This document shows, piece after piece, positions 18,723 through 27,079 of a DNA stretch of 64,000 bases (the stretch's first letter is position 1; each line of letters starts with the position of its first letter). The notes under the pieces were generated by a model. It was not told the origin of the DNA. It was given only the letters and a program-made list of their open reading frames with translations, and did no database searches. Origin of the DNA: Bacteroidetes bacterium 43-16 (lineage in GTDB: Bacteria; Bacteroidota; Bacteroidia; Chitinophagales; Chitinophagaceae); NCBI GenBank assembly GCA_001897525.1, contig MKTB01000003.1, positions 310,001 through 374,000 of the forward strand. The letters run 5' to 3'. Position numbers and translations under genes: made by a program.

Positions 18723-19520
18723 TTAAGATATAGCGATATGTTTTGATTTTGATTCGATGCTATTGGTTGTCTCCGTAGCATCTTTTTTTTGTGCCCTGTA
18801 AATTTTTAAAGAACGGTTGAAGCGGTATATTTTACTCAGATCATAAAAGATGACAACCGTGAGGAAAGCGACGACAATAAAGAACACATTAAACTTCATA
18901 GAACTGTACAGGAACGCTGCGATAAAGGCTCCTAACAGGTAAGAACTGAAGATGCTGATCAAAAGCTTTGCTTTGTCTTTAATGGCTTTGTTGTTCCTGT
19001 ATTTTTTATGGGTGAACATAGAGAATACAATCGCCAGGTCTGTGGTAGCCCCGGTAAGGTGGGTGGTCTTCACGGCAAAGTTGGAAATACTTGCCGTAAG
19101 CCCGTTTTGCAATCCCATAGACAACAATAAGATCATCAGCATTAATTCTGTTTCAAATAAGGTACCATTATAGAACCGCGTACCATAGATCGCTACACCC
19201 AAGATACAGAAGAGTTCGAGGATAATGGGCATGGCATGTGCCAGGTAGGTATTGCGCCGGTTAAAGTGGATCACAATAAAGTTCGAAATAAAACTTCCGA
19301 AAAAGAAAGACATGATCCAGAGCAGCACAATAGCGATCTGGTAATAATTATTCTGGGATACTTCTGATGCGAGAATCGCAAAATAGCCCGTCACATTGGA
19401 GGAGAATGAATAGAACAGCATAAAGGAGGCCACATTTACCATCCCTGCTACTATTGCAGTTAAAACTCCCAGTTTTATATTATCTCCTAAGCTTCTTGTA
19501 TTACTATATTTTCTTAACAT
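18723..19520 (-). CDS. YoaK family (DUF1275) membrane protein
   Basis: This 265-residue protein has about six membrane helices, with the family opening LGVLTAIVAGMVNVASFMLFYSFSSNVTGYFAILASEV, in which the N-VTG motif is conserved, and the later TASISNFAVKTTHLTGATTDLAI. YoaK/DUF1275 proteins are inner-membrane proteins of unknown transport or signalling role. A hydrophilic C-terminal tail of ~35 residues follows the last helix. The gene is 22 bases after the lipocalin-like gene and is probably the last of a three-gene minus-strand operon. Confidence 0.85.
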   Translation of the reverse strand: MLRKYSNTRSLGDNIKLGVLTAIVAGMVNVASFMLFYSFSSNVTGYFAILASEVSQNNYYQIAIVLLWIMSFFFGSFISNFIVIHFNRRNTYLAHAMPIILELFCILGVAIYGTRFYNGTLFETELMLMILLLSMGLQNGLTASISNFAVKTTHLTGATTDLAIVFSMFTHKKYRNNKAIKDKAKLLISIFSSYLLGAFIAAFLYSSMKFNVFFIVVAFLTVVIFYDLSKIYRFNRSLKIYRAQKKDATETTNSIESKSKHIAIS

Positions 19521-19542
19521 CTCTACAGGTTTTTCCTATCTA

Positions 19543-19992
19543 TTAACTACTCCTTTTAATCACCAGCCTGGCATAATCTTTTACGAAAGAAGGAGCGATA
19601 TAGTTGAGCTCTATTTTCTCATCGGACAATAAATTGATGTCGTAAAACTCGGTGACTACTCCATCACTGATCTCTAAAATGTGTCCCCGTCCTTTCAATC
19701 GCCATTCCAGTTGTCTCTCTTTGTTTTTATCTTCCAGGATCAGAATGCCGCCGGGCTTAAATTTCCAGCTTTTGGCCACATGGAATCTTATAGAATCCTC
19801 TTCTTCTGCTGACTGTGCCTGTACCAATCCAAGATTGGTCACCACAGATTTTTCGGCTCCTTTAATGTTCCAGTCTATCTCTTCCCATGATCCTACAAAC
19901 TCATTTTCGGGATTGTACTTCTTCCCGATCAGAGCTAAAGCAATAACAGAAATACTGGTAAAAAATATGATTAATGCGATCCTGATTTTCAT
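19543..19992 (-). CDS. Membrane-anchored lipocalin-like small protein
   Basis: This 149-residue protein has one N-terminal hydrophobic segment (about residues 4-24, no clear cleavage site) and then a beta-rich body opening NEFVGSWEEIDWNIKG and containing SWKFKPGGILILEDKNKERQLEWRLKGRGHILEI. That layout resembles lipocalin-like domains common in Bacteroidetes, but there is no residue signature I can name. It sits 12 bases after the stress-protein gene and 22 before the YoaK-type gene, so it is likely co-transcribed. Confidence 0.6.
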   Translation of the reverse strand: MKIRIALIIFFTSISVIALALIGKKYNPENEFVGSWEEIDWNIKGAEKSVVTNLGLVQAQSAEEEDSIRFHVAKSWKFKPGGILILEDKNKERQLEWRLKGRGHILEISDGVVTEFYDINLLSDEKIELNYIAPSFVKDYARLVIKRSS

Positions 19993-20004
19993 AATTGATT
20001 CATT

Positions 20005-20508
20005 TTACGAGAAAGAGCCGGCGGTATTGAATATCACAGTCAAATCGTCTGTGGCTATAGCGCGGTCTTCTCTTAATTTATACGTGAGCATGATCTTATT
20101 CACTTTAGCTTTTTGAACAAAAGAGGATAGATCAAAACTTCTTTTCACGGTCTTTGTAAACTTGCGGTCTGCCCCGAAAACAATAGTCTCTATTTTATTA
20201 CCCTCGAGGTAATCATCAAAGCTGGATTGTACCGAACCGGTGAACAGGTCCACATTTACCGTATGTAAGCTATGGGCATACTTATTCCTCAGGATGCTGA
20301 TGGCATCCATAAAAGCATCGGTATTTAAGCTTCTTAGTATCTTATGTTTGGAAAAGAACAGTAAATCGGTGATGCTTTCAGAAAGGTAATAACCACAGCT
20401 CAGCACTACATCATACTGTTCGTCACTTTCATCCTTTTGTAAAAACTCTTTTAAGATGTTCAAAGAGTTAATAGAAAAGTCTGTCGGTATTAAGATTCTC
20501 TTTGGCAT
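20005..20508 (-). CDS. Divergent universal-stress-protein-like protein
   Basis: This 167-residue protein opens MPKRILIPTDFSINSLNILKEFL, the usual start of a universal stress protein domain. The C-terminal half lacks the ATP-binding G-x2-G-x9-G(S/T) motif; the corresponding stretch is VFGADRKFTKTVKRSFDLSSFV. It is therefore probably a non-nucleotide-binding or altered member. The open frame runs 25 codons further upstream, but I start at 20508 because the domain begins there. The two genes that follow on the same strand are closely spaced. Confidence 0.6.
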   Translation of the reverse strand: MPKRILIPTDFSINSLNILKEFLQKDESDEQYDVVLSCGYYLSESITDLLFFSKHKILRSLNTDAFMDAISILRNKYAHSLHTVNVDLFTGSVQSSFDDYLEGNKIETIVFGADRKFTKTVKRSFDLSSFVQKAKVNKIMLTYKLREDRAIATDDLTVIFNTAGSFS

Positions 20509-20706
20509 AACAATTTGTTTTTTTTTAAGGCAAAAGTAGAACGGTGAAATTAGAGCGATATAAGCATGGCTTAAGAATTGCATTAGAAAACAGCCCTGAA
20601 ATTAAAAAGGGATTAGAAAACTCATAATAAAACCCTAAACAGCCCCTTTATTTCTTAAAGGAATGTTTAAGGTTTGATGCAATAAAATTTCAGGAGCGTG
20701 AAATCG

Positions 20707-22116
20707 CTAGTTTTCCATCACGGCAAGGGGCAATTCTATAATAACGGTAGTACCTTCATTTTCCTCTGCGGTAACCAGTATCTTACCGGAATGCAGCTTG
20801 ACAATATTGCGGGCCAGGGGCAGCCCGATCCCGTAGCCATCATAATTCTTGGTATTGGAAGCCCGGAAGAAAGGATCATAAATATAGCCCAGCTCTTGCT
20901 TAGGTATGCCTATTCCCTGGTCTTTGACCACGATCACTACCTTACGGTCGGAAGAACCGATAGAAACGGTCACTACCTGGTTATCGGAATATTTACAGGC
21001 ATTGCTGATGATGTTGGTAAATGCCAGGTGCAACAGTTGTTCATTACCGATGATCTTAAGCCGGGTTGAGTTTTCCGGCAGCAGACTGGTGTCGAAATTA
21101 ACTTTTCCTTCGGGATTCAGCTTTTCTATGGTGTCGATACAATCCCATATAAGCTGGTCGATACGCATACGTTCAAACTTCTGTGACTTCCCGTTAAAGC
21201 CCGTCTGTGCCAGGAACAATAAGGCTTTTGTTTTATTGTCCAGCTTTTCTGTTTCATGCAGGATCACCTGCAGGGTCTCTATATACTCTTCTGGGGTACG
21301 TATGCGGGAAAGGGTCACATCTGCCGTACCCATAATGCTGGTCAGCGGTGTTCTCAGTTCATGGGAGGCATTACTGATAAAATTATTCTGCGTTTCAAAG
21401 GAGGTCTCGATCCGGCTCAGCATATCATTAAAGGTCCTCACGAGTTCTTTAAGCTCCTGGCTGTAATGCGTATCATCCAGGCGCAGGTGGAGGTTTTCTG
21501 AGGAGATCCTTTTCGCCATACCCGTTACCTGGCTGATGGGTTTAAAGATGGTCTTGGAAATATAATAGGCACTCAGGATGCCTATAGCTACCGCCACCAG
21601 GATCGCGATAAAGGAAATACGCTGAAGATGGGAGATCAGTTTCTGGTTAAAATGGCTTTCTGCAGAGGCTATGACAATATAGTTTTTCTGCTGGAAGGTA
21701 TAGAGAATACCCTTGTATAAATACTGTCCTTTTTTATAATTGGCTTCTTTATTCTGGCGAATGATGGTTAAGAAACTTACCGGTACACCAACAGAATCTG
21801 CGATACGTTTTTCATTTTTAGCATCCAGTTTCGAGAGTTCCAGGATGTAGTCTCTTTCATGGATCAGTTTTTCGGACACTTCTTCTATCACGGATTGATA
21901 GCCTGCCACAAAGCTGGTATCATTATAAGCCCCGTCAATATTTGCTTTTGCAATTACATTAGTCCGGATCTTTAAGGTCTTAAAAAAATCATCGTAAACG
22001 AAGTTTCTTAAAGACAAATAAATGAATACGCCAAATAATGACGTAATGGCTATTGTAGAAACAAATATGGTCAGGATCGCCTTTGTTTTCAGGTTCAATT
22101 TTGATAGTATCGTCAT
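20707..22116 (-). CDS. Sensor histidine kinase
   Basis: This 469-residue membrane kinase has helices at about residues 13-35 and 165-187 with a ~130-residue periplasmic sensor between them, a HAMP linker, the phospho-acceptor block NASHELRTPLTSIMG, and an HATPase domain with TNIISNACKYSD (N box), VKDQGIGIPKQ (G1) and GYGIGLPLARNIVKLHSG (G2). It matches the CusS/ArlS-like class. It lies nine bases after its partner regulator gene; the input signal is unknown. Confidence 0.9.
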   Translation of the reverse strand: MTILSKLNLKTKAILTIFVSTIAITSLFGVFIYLSLRNFVYDDFFKTLKIRTNVIAKANIDGAYNDTSFVAGYQSVIEEVSEKLIHERDYILELSKLDAKNEKRIADSVGVPVSFLTIIRQNKEANYKKGQYLYKGILYTFQQKNYIVIASAESHFNQKLISHLQRISFIAILVAVAIGILSAYYISKTIFKPISQVTGMAKRISSENLHLRLDDTHYSQELKELVRTFNDMLSRIETSFETQNNFISNASHELRTPLTSIMGTADVTLSRIRTPEEYIETLQVILHETEKLDNKTKALLFLAQTGFNGKSQKFERMRIDQLIWDCIDTIEKLNPEGKVNFDTSLLPENSTRLKIIGNEQLLHLAFTNIISNACKYSDNQVVTVSIGSSDRKVVIVVKDQGIGIPKQELGYIYDPFFRASNTKNYDGYGIGLPLARNIVKLHSGKILVTAEENEGTTVIIELPLAVMEN

Positions 22117-22125
22117 GTCTTCAGT

Positions 22126-22842
22126 TTATAAATTATGTTCCACTTTCAATACGTATCCCATACCGATAATGGTATGGATCAGCTTTTGTTCTCCCTGCGG
22201 TTCTATTTTCTTTCTCAAATAGTTTACATATACGTCCACCACATTCGTCGACATGGAAAAGTCAATGCCCCACACGCTTTCCAGTATTTCCATCCGCGAC
22301 AATACCCTGTTCTTATTTTTCAGGAAATGAAGCAATAACCGGAACTCTGTGCTGGTCAGCTGTATCTCTTTATTGTTGCGTGTAACTTTTTTCTTATAAT
22401 CATTCAGTTTCAGGTTATCGATACTGAAGACATACTCATCATGCTCTTCTTCCTTCTGTTCTGCAAAAGAGTTCGATTTATCGGCCCTGCGCATCAGTGT
22501 TTTTATCCGGGCCACCAGCTCGATGAATTTGAAGGGCTTTACCAGGTAATCATCTCCGCCGGACTCCAGGCCCTGAACAATATTTTCAGAAGTGCCTAAT
22601 GCGGATAGAAAAAGTACCGGTACCATCTGGTCTTTCTGCCGGATGGCTTTACAGACCTCAATACCATTGGCCCCCGGCAGCATGATGTCCAGGATAATGA
22701 GATCAAATTTGCTTTGTTCAAACATCCTGATCCCTGCAAGCCCGTCCATAGCCACGCTCACCTCATAACCTTCCTCCATTAATCCTTTATTAATAAAGGA
22801 GACCACATGCGCTTCATCTTCGACCAATAATATTTTTTTCAT
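22126..22842 (-). CDS. OmpR-family response regulator
   Basis: This 238-residue regulator has a receiver domain with the acidic pair in LVEDEAHV, the phospho-acceptor Asp in DLIILDIMLPGANG, and the Lys in YLVKPFKFIEL, then a winged-helix DNA-binding domain (LTSTEFRLLLHFLKNKNRVLSR, VDVYVNYLRKKIE). The frame is open eleven codons further upstream; the ATG at 22842, giving MKKILLVEDEAH, is the natural start. It precedes its kinase in a two-gene operon. Confidence 0.92.
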   Translation of the reverse strand: MKKILLVEDEAHVVSFINKGLMEEGYEVSVAMDGLAGIRMFEQSKFDLIILDIMLPGANGIEVCKAIRQKDQMVPVLFLSALGTSENIVQGLESGGDDYLVKPFKFIELVARIKTLMRRADKSNSFAEQKEEEHDEYVFSIDNLKLNDYKKKVTRNNKEIQLTSTEFRLLLHFLKNKNRVLSRMEILESVWGIDFSMSTNVVDVYVNYLRKKIEPQGEQKLIHTIIGMGYVLKVEHNL

Positions 22843-22907
22843 TGCTTGTGTTATTATTATTTCAAGGTCATACAACCCATTACTGCATTAAAAATAGAAA
22901 AGAAATT

Positions 22908-23687
22908 TTAAAACCTTTCTTCTGCGCCCATACCGAACAGGGCATAGTCATACTTCACCGGGTCCGCTGCATCCAGCAAGCGCAGGTTTTGTGTCAGGGC
23001 CACAGCAGCTTTCCAGTCGTTCTGCGTTCGCTCCAGTAAGCCGAGTTTCCTCGCCACATCACTGACATGGGTATCCAGGGGACAGATCAGGTCGGCAGGT
23101 TTTAAGATATGCCAAAGACCAAAATCCACTTCACTGTTTTTTCTTACCATCCATCTCAAAAACATATTCAAGCGCTTACAGGCCGACTTTTTTTCGGGTG
23201 TGGCGATATGCTTTCTCGTCCGGTCCGGCGCATCTGCCAGGGAGAAAAAATAATGATGAAAACCTGTCAAAGCGCTCTCTGTATCTGTATGTGCCCGTTC
23301 TTTTATAAATGCGGTCTCCAGGCTATCATTATTGGCATAATGGTGTTTGAAGAATTCAATGCTGTATAAAAGATCTGTGGCATTAAAAGTACGATGCACG
23401 AAATGTATAAAAGGCTTCAGGTCCTGCGCTTCGTGGTTCAGGATAAAATCATGGGGCGACTCGTCCATCCACGACATAATACGGTTTGTATTACGTATGA
23501 TCATGGTACGGTTGCCCCAAGCTAAAATTGCTGCAAAAAATGCAGCAATTTCTATATCTTGTTTTTTGACAAACCGATGGGGTACAGATATGGGATCTTT
23601 GGTGATAAAGTCAGCCTGGTGATAATGTGCAAACTTATCTTCCAATATACGCTTCAGCCCCTTGAGTTTATGATTGTCTATTACCAA
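22908..23687 (-). CDS. TIGR02757 family protein
   Basis: This 259-residue protein matches the TIGR02757 (DUF2400) family of unknown function found in Bacteroidetes and other phyla. Recognisable blocks are DPISVPHRFVKKQDIEIAAF, FFAAILAWGNR, KRLNMFLRWMVRK and LICPLDTHVSDVARKLGLL. The last two resemble helix-hairpin-helix DNA glycosylase folds, so a nucleic-acid role is possible but unproven. The start codon is TTG at 23687: it overlaps the cyclophilin stop by seven bases, and no ATG lies before the conserved N-terminus. The overlap suggests translational coupling. Confidence 0.85.
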   Translation of the reverse strand: MVIDNHKLKGLKRILEDKFAHYHQADFITKDPISVPHRFVKKQDIEIAAFFAAILAWGNRTMIIRNTNRIMSWMDESPHDFILNHEAQDLKPFIHFVHRTFNATDLLYSIEFFKHHYANNDSLETAFIKERAHTDTESALTGFHHYFFSLADAPDRTRKHIATPEKKSACKRLNMFLRWMVRKNSEVDFGLWHILKPADLICPLDTHVSDVARKLGLLERTQNDWKAAVALTQNLRLLDAADPVKYDYALFGMGAEERF

Positions 23688-24343
23688 AATCTGCCTAAGA
23701 ATTTCTTTTTAACTTTTACTGAAATGATATGCTGATCTTCCGTAGGGCGATCTCTTGCATCTTTTTTTGCTGCCGCTATTTTATCCACGACCTCCATACC
23801 TTTGGTCACTTCGCCAAATACGGTGTACTGGCCATCCAGGAATGGTGTGCCGCCCTCTGTCTCATAGACACGTTTATGGGCTTCTGCCATAGACTTTTCA
23901 TTCTGCTGCTCCATGCCCTTCAATTGCTCAGCCGTATATTTTCTACCCTGAACTATATAAAACTGGCAGCCGGAGCTTGCTTTTTCCGGGTTACCATCTC
24001 TTGCTGCTGCTAAAGCACCTCTTTTATGGTAATATTCATACCTGAACTCTGCCGGTATCTTTTCCCCGGTATCTCCGCCACCCAGGACAGCTCCCGGCTT
24101 TGCATTCCTGGAATCAGGATCTCCGCCCTGGATCATAAAATCCTGGATCACGCGGTGAAAAAGTAATCCGTTATAGAATTTCTTATTGGCCAGCTTGACG
24201 AAATTTTTCTGGTGAAGCGGTGTTTTATCATACAGGATCGCTTCAATGGTACCCTGATCGGTTTTCATGATCACCTTATATTTTTGAGAGAAGCCGGAAT
24301 AAGCCATTGTCAGCAAAGCTCCCATCAATAGTATTTTTTTCAT
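23681..24343 (-). CDS. Exported cyclophilin-type peptidyl-prolyl isomerase
   Basis: This 220-residue protein has a signal peptide (MKKILLMGALLTMAYSGFSQ) and a cyclophilin domain that isomerises X-Pro bonds of proteins in the periplasm. The catalytic segment FHRVIQDFMIQGGDP is clear, followed by GGGDTGEKIPAEF and the later core SSGCQFYIVQGRKYT and GQYTVFGEV. A ~30-residue insert with KGMEQQNEKSMAEAHKRVYE distinguishes the Bacteroidetes form. It is the first gene of the operon with the TIGR02757 gene. Confidence 0.92.
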   Translation of the reverse strand: MKKILLMGALLTMAYSGFSQKYKVIMKTDQGTIEAILYDKTPLHQKNFVKLANKKFYNGLLFHRVIQDFMIQGGDPDSRNAKPGAVLGGGDTGEKIPAEFRYEYYHKRGALAAARDGNPEKASSGCQFYIVQGRKYTAEQLKGMEQQNEKSMAEAHKRVYETEGGTPFLDGQYTVFGEVTKGMEVVDKIAAAKKDARDRPTEDQHIISVKVKKKFLGRFW

Positions 24344-24366
24344 TTTGCTTTTTTATTTTGTTGTAG

Positions 24367-24374
24367 CAAATATA
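24367..24374 (-). promoter_or_regulatory. -7 element of the cyclophilin operon
   Basis: The minus strand reads TATATTTG, matching TAnnTTTG. A TTTTTTG run (24392-24398) lies 17 bases upstream and may be the -33 element, a little closer than usual. The leader would be about 20 bases. Confidence 0.6.
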
Positions 24375-24503
24375 CTGAGAATAGTTTTAGGCAAAAAATG
24401 CTTCGCCCGATCTGAACCATTGGTCTTTGTCATAGCACTTGCTCTGCTGTAGCAAAAATGTTACATTACTGTACACTTTTTTACCCCCTGTTTATCTTTC
24501 CAA

Positions 24504-24793
24504 CCTGAATAAATTTGGAGGAACGAAAAATTTATGGAGCGGAGCAATCTTAAAGCCTATAAAGGGTTAAATGTATGGTATAGGAGATTTCTCCACTTTG
24601 TAAAAATGCTTCATTCCATTCCGCTTTTTACTCCGGTCGAAAAGACGGAAGTAGTGTGTACCAGGAATACGCAAAATATTCTTTCAATAGTAATGGGTAA
24701 AAATTTGCTTTCAATTATGATCTACTCCTTACTCGTCTTTTCGACCGGAATAAATTTTGAGGGACGAAAAATTTATGGAGCGGAGAAATCTCA
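24504..24793. repeat. Composite palindromic repeat element with inverted arms
   Basis: The ~555-base gap between the cyclophilin gene and the GIY-YIG remnant holds this element and no gene. An outer inverted repeat, GAGATTTCTCC (24584-24594) with GGAGAAATCTC (24782-24792), and an inner perfect 16-bp inverted repeat (24632-24647 with 24734-24749, core CCGGTCGAAAAGACG) make two arms of about 60 bases around an 86-base centre. The right arm also has a direct partner further left: 24504-24552 and 24745-24793 agree at 44 of 49 positions by eye. The motif TTTCGACCGGA...GGAGAAATCT resembles short palindromic elements scattered between genes in Bacteroidetes. No transposase is encoded. Confidence 0.75.
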
Positions 24794-24807
24794 GGGTCTT
24801 GCAATAA

Positions 24808-25123
24808 TCACAAGAGTCTGAATATATCATTCATTATATCATCATAAAGGTCCAACTTTCCTGGATTCTTTATTACTATGATTGCTTCCTTTTTTATCCT
24901 ACTCCATTTCTTTAGCTGTTTTTTCTCTTAATAAAGCTTCGTTAATACTGTCAAAACCTTCATAGTAGATCAAATAGACTATATTATACTTATCAGTGAA
25001 GCTGTCTTTATAAAAATGGTTGCGATGTTGCCATATTCTCTTTTTCAGATCGGAGGTAACACCAACATAAAGTGCATTTCTATGCACGTTCGTCATTATA
25101 TAGATATAGCCACCTCTGAACAT
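24808..25123 (-). pseudogene. GIY-YIG nuclease-like gene, frameshifted
   Basis: The uninterrupted part encodes 74 residues: GGYIYIMTNVHRNALYVGVTSDLKKRIWQH (GIY-YIG box and conserved Arg) through NEALLREKTAKEME and a stop at 24899. A run of six A on the coding strand (24919-24924) carries one base too many: with five A the frame continues as REKQLKKWSRIKKEAI, then VIKNPGKLDLYDD, to a stop at 24808, giving about 104 residues, the normal length and C-terminus of this small-nuclease family. It is therefore a recent frameshift, a phase-variable or slippage-read gene, or a sequencing error. The catalytic Glu region may be lost in the short form. Confidence 0.85.
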
Positions 25124-25189
25124 TGCTCAATATTATTTTTATCTGAGACTTCGATTTAATATTAAACGTTAAGATTGCTACATTACACT

Positions 25190-25215
25190 ACGCGTTTTAC
25201 TCCGGCCGAAATATG
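25190..25215. repeat. Repeat fragment forming the end of the GH16 gene
   Basis: On the minus strand this reads TTTCGGCCGGAGTAAAACGCG, matching all but about three positions of the motif in the palindromic element (minus strand of 24626-24646, TTTTCGACCGGAGTAAAAAG). The GAG-TAA inside it is the last sense codon and stop of the GH16 gene. Confidence 0.6.
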
Positions 25216-26912
25216 GGCACTCTGTATATTAAACTAAGTCCGCCATCATCAATAGCTTCCTCTTCGAAATATAAATAGGGTTCCAGGCATCGGATCTTTA
25301 CCCGGTTTACTAAGCGGGAAACCGCAGCAGGATCTTCAACATTCTCAATAAAGGTATTGCTTAAGGCCTGCTCCACACTTTGCAGGTATTGGCTCCAATC
25401 CTCTGCGGTATTAAACCGCGCCTCCAGGTTGAAGCACGTACTATCTGCCGACATAAAGGAACGTACATCAGACAGCAGCGGCCCACCGGAAGCATGCTCT
25501 TTAGCACCGGAAATTACCTGTGTACTTTCGGAACTGGTAAGCTGCACTTCCCATCTCAGGTAATAAGACGATGTGCCCTCCTGATAAATAGCCGGAGTGC
25601 TTACATACTGCCCTGAGGCTTCGTAGTAGTGCTCAGCGCCCGAACGGCCATACCATATTTTCCAGTAATAGCTTTTGCCCGGAACATTTGTGCTCAACCA
25701 CAGATTAAAATTTTGTTGGCCCGCAGCAAGATGAACATTGCGGCTGGTAAAAACCTTTGCCGGTAAAGGATCCTTACTCATCACTTCAGAACTGCCTCCT
25801 GCCCGTCCACTCCCCTCGTATATTTCCCTGTGACCGTCTTCCTCAGGATGTCGCTGGTAGACCCTTACATAGTCTATCTCCATCTGCCCCAGGTCTACCG
25901 GATGAGGTGTATCGTGTATTTTATCCTTTTTGGTAGCAGCTACAGAGAAGATCAGTTTAGACACCGAGTTTTCACTGTTCCAGGGATAGCCTTTAGTGAT
26001 CTGCCATTCCCCGGCCTGAGGGGTACAGATAGCCGGTTGCTTTACTTTTGCATACACCTCATCCTCCCTGTAAGGGTCATAAACGGGTATGGATACCTCC
26101 CTGTAGTATTTCCAGAATTTGTTTATAGCTACATCATCCAGGTATATGGTCACAGAGGCGGTATCCCATTCACAGGTATACTTATGCCAATCCTCGTAGC
26201 GGAAGCGGTTATTGCTCATCCAGTCCCACCATTCCTGGCCGGGATAGCGATTGGGAATATCTATATCACCCGGCAAATATTTATTGGTATCTGACTTTGG
26301 ACGCCAGCTATGCAGGCTATAGTTAACATGTGGTCGATGCTTGCCGATGTAGGGCCAGGAGGGCATACCCTTGTTGGACCAGGATTCGGCAAAATCAATC
26401 TCGTTCACCTCATTCATGCCCCATAACCAGCAGGTATTCCAGGAGCCTTCAAATATAGGCATCCTGAGCCTGGTCTCTATCTTTGCGCCTTTATTGAACC
26501 TCATCTTAGAGCCTATGTAGCCGGAGGTATAGTTCCTGGTTTGTGGTGTCCCGGGGCAACTGTTGCATTTCCAGGAACTGGTTTCCTGCTTCACTTTCAG
26601 TTTCAGGGTGCCTTCACTTACCTGCACATTCTCATCTTTTACAATAGTTGTATTTCCGCCATAAACCTCTATACGAGCATCGCCCCAATCATCATTATCG
26701 CCCCAGTTATTGGTATTAAACGTGTACCAGATACCCGTGTCGATCTTATTGCCGTCAAAGTCATCTGAAAGCACCAGTCTCCAGCGATTCGTATCACAGA
26801 GATACTGACCAGGAGGAAAGTAGACCGGAGGTAACCATCCGGATTGAGCATAGACAAACCCACTAGATGAGCACAATAACAGGAGGAGATATAAAAAGTT
26901 TATTTTTTTCAT
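25197..26912 (-). CDS. Exported glycoside hydrolase family 16 protein
   Basis: This 571-residue protein has a signal peptide (MKKINFLYLLLLLCSSSGFVYAQ) and a GH16 beta-jelly-roll domain covering about residues 35-365. The catalytic motif NEIDFAE puts the nucleophile at Glu171, Asp173 and the acid/base at Glu176. Strands such as KIETRLRMPIFEGSWNTCWLW and WHKYTCEWDTASVTIYLDDV are typical. It probably hydrolyses a beta-glucan, laminarin, agar or similar polymer. The last ~190 residues match nothing I know and there is no type IX sorting tail. The longer open frame adds 31 residues without a signal, so I start at 26912. The last codons (encoding FRPE) and the stop lie in a repeat motif. Confidence 0.85.
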   Translation of the reverse strand: MKKINFLYLLLLLCSSSGFVYAQSGWLPPVYFPPGQYLCDTNRWRLVLSDDFDGNKIDTGIWYTFNTNNWGDNDDWGDARIEVYGGNTTIVKDENVQVSEGTLKLKVKQETSSWKCNSCPGTPQTRNYTSGYIGSKMRFNKGAKIETRLRMPIFEGSWNTCWLWGMNEVNEIDFAESWSNKGMPSWPYIGKHRPHVNYSLHSWRPKSDTNKYLPGDIDIPNRYPGQEWWDWMSNNRFRYEDWHKYTCEWDTASVTIYLDDVAINKFWKYYREVSIPVYDPYREDEVYAKVKQPAICTPQAGEWQITKGYPWNSENSVSKLIFSVAATKKDKIHDTPHPVDLGQMEIDYVRVYQRHPEEDGHREIYEGSGRAGGSSEVMSKDPLPAKVFTSRNVHLAAGQQNFNLWLSTNVPGKSYYWKIWYGRSGAEHYYEASGQYVSTPAIYQEGTSSYYLRWEVQLTSSESTQVISGAKEHASGGPLLSDVRSFMSADSTCFNLEARFNTAEDWSQYLQSVEQALSNTFIENVEDPAAVSRLVNRVKIRCLEPYLYFEEEAIDDGGLSLIYRVPIFRPE

Positions 26913-27079
26913 TTCACCGGTTTTTAATGATGCACCAGCCGGAGTTAATAAATAGCTGACTGTAGCAACGACCTTATTAAAAGCAATACAGCTCCGCTGC
27001 ATCAAATGATGACACCTTTTATTTCCCTCGGGATAAAGGCTTCAATCAAATATAACAAAAATACGGAAAGCCTGAATGC

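Noticed and set aside
20585-20706. Terminator hairpin after the histidine kinase gene
   Set aside because: The only stem (CCTTTA/TAAAGG) is six base pairs and AT-rich, too weak to call.
24534-24821. A 95-codon open frame on the plus strand inside the palindromic element
   Set aside because: It is made of repeat sequence on both arms, has no recognisable protein pattern, and overlaps the end of the restored GIY-YIG frame.
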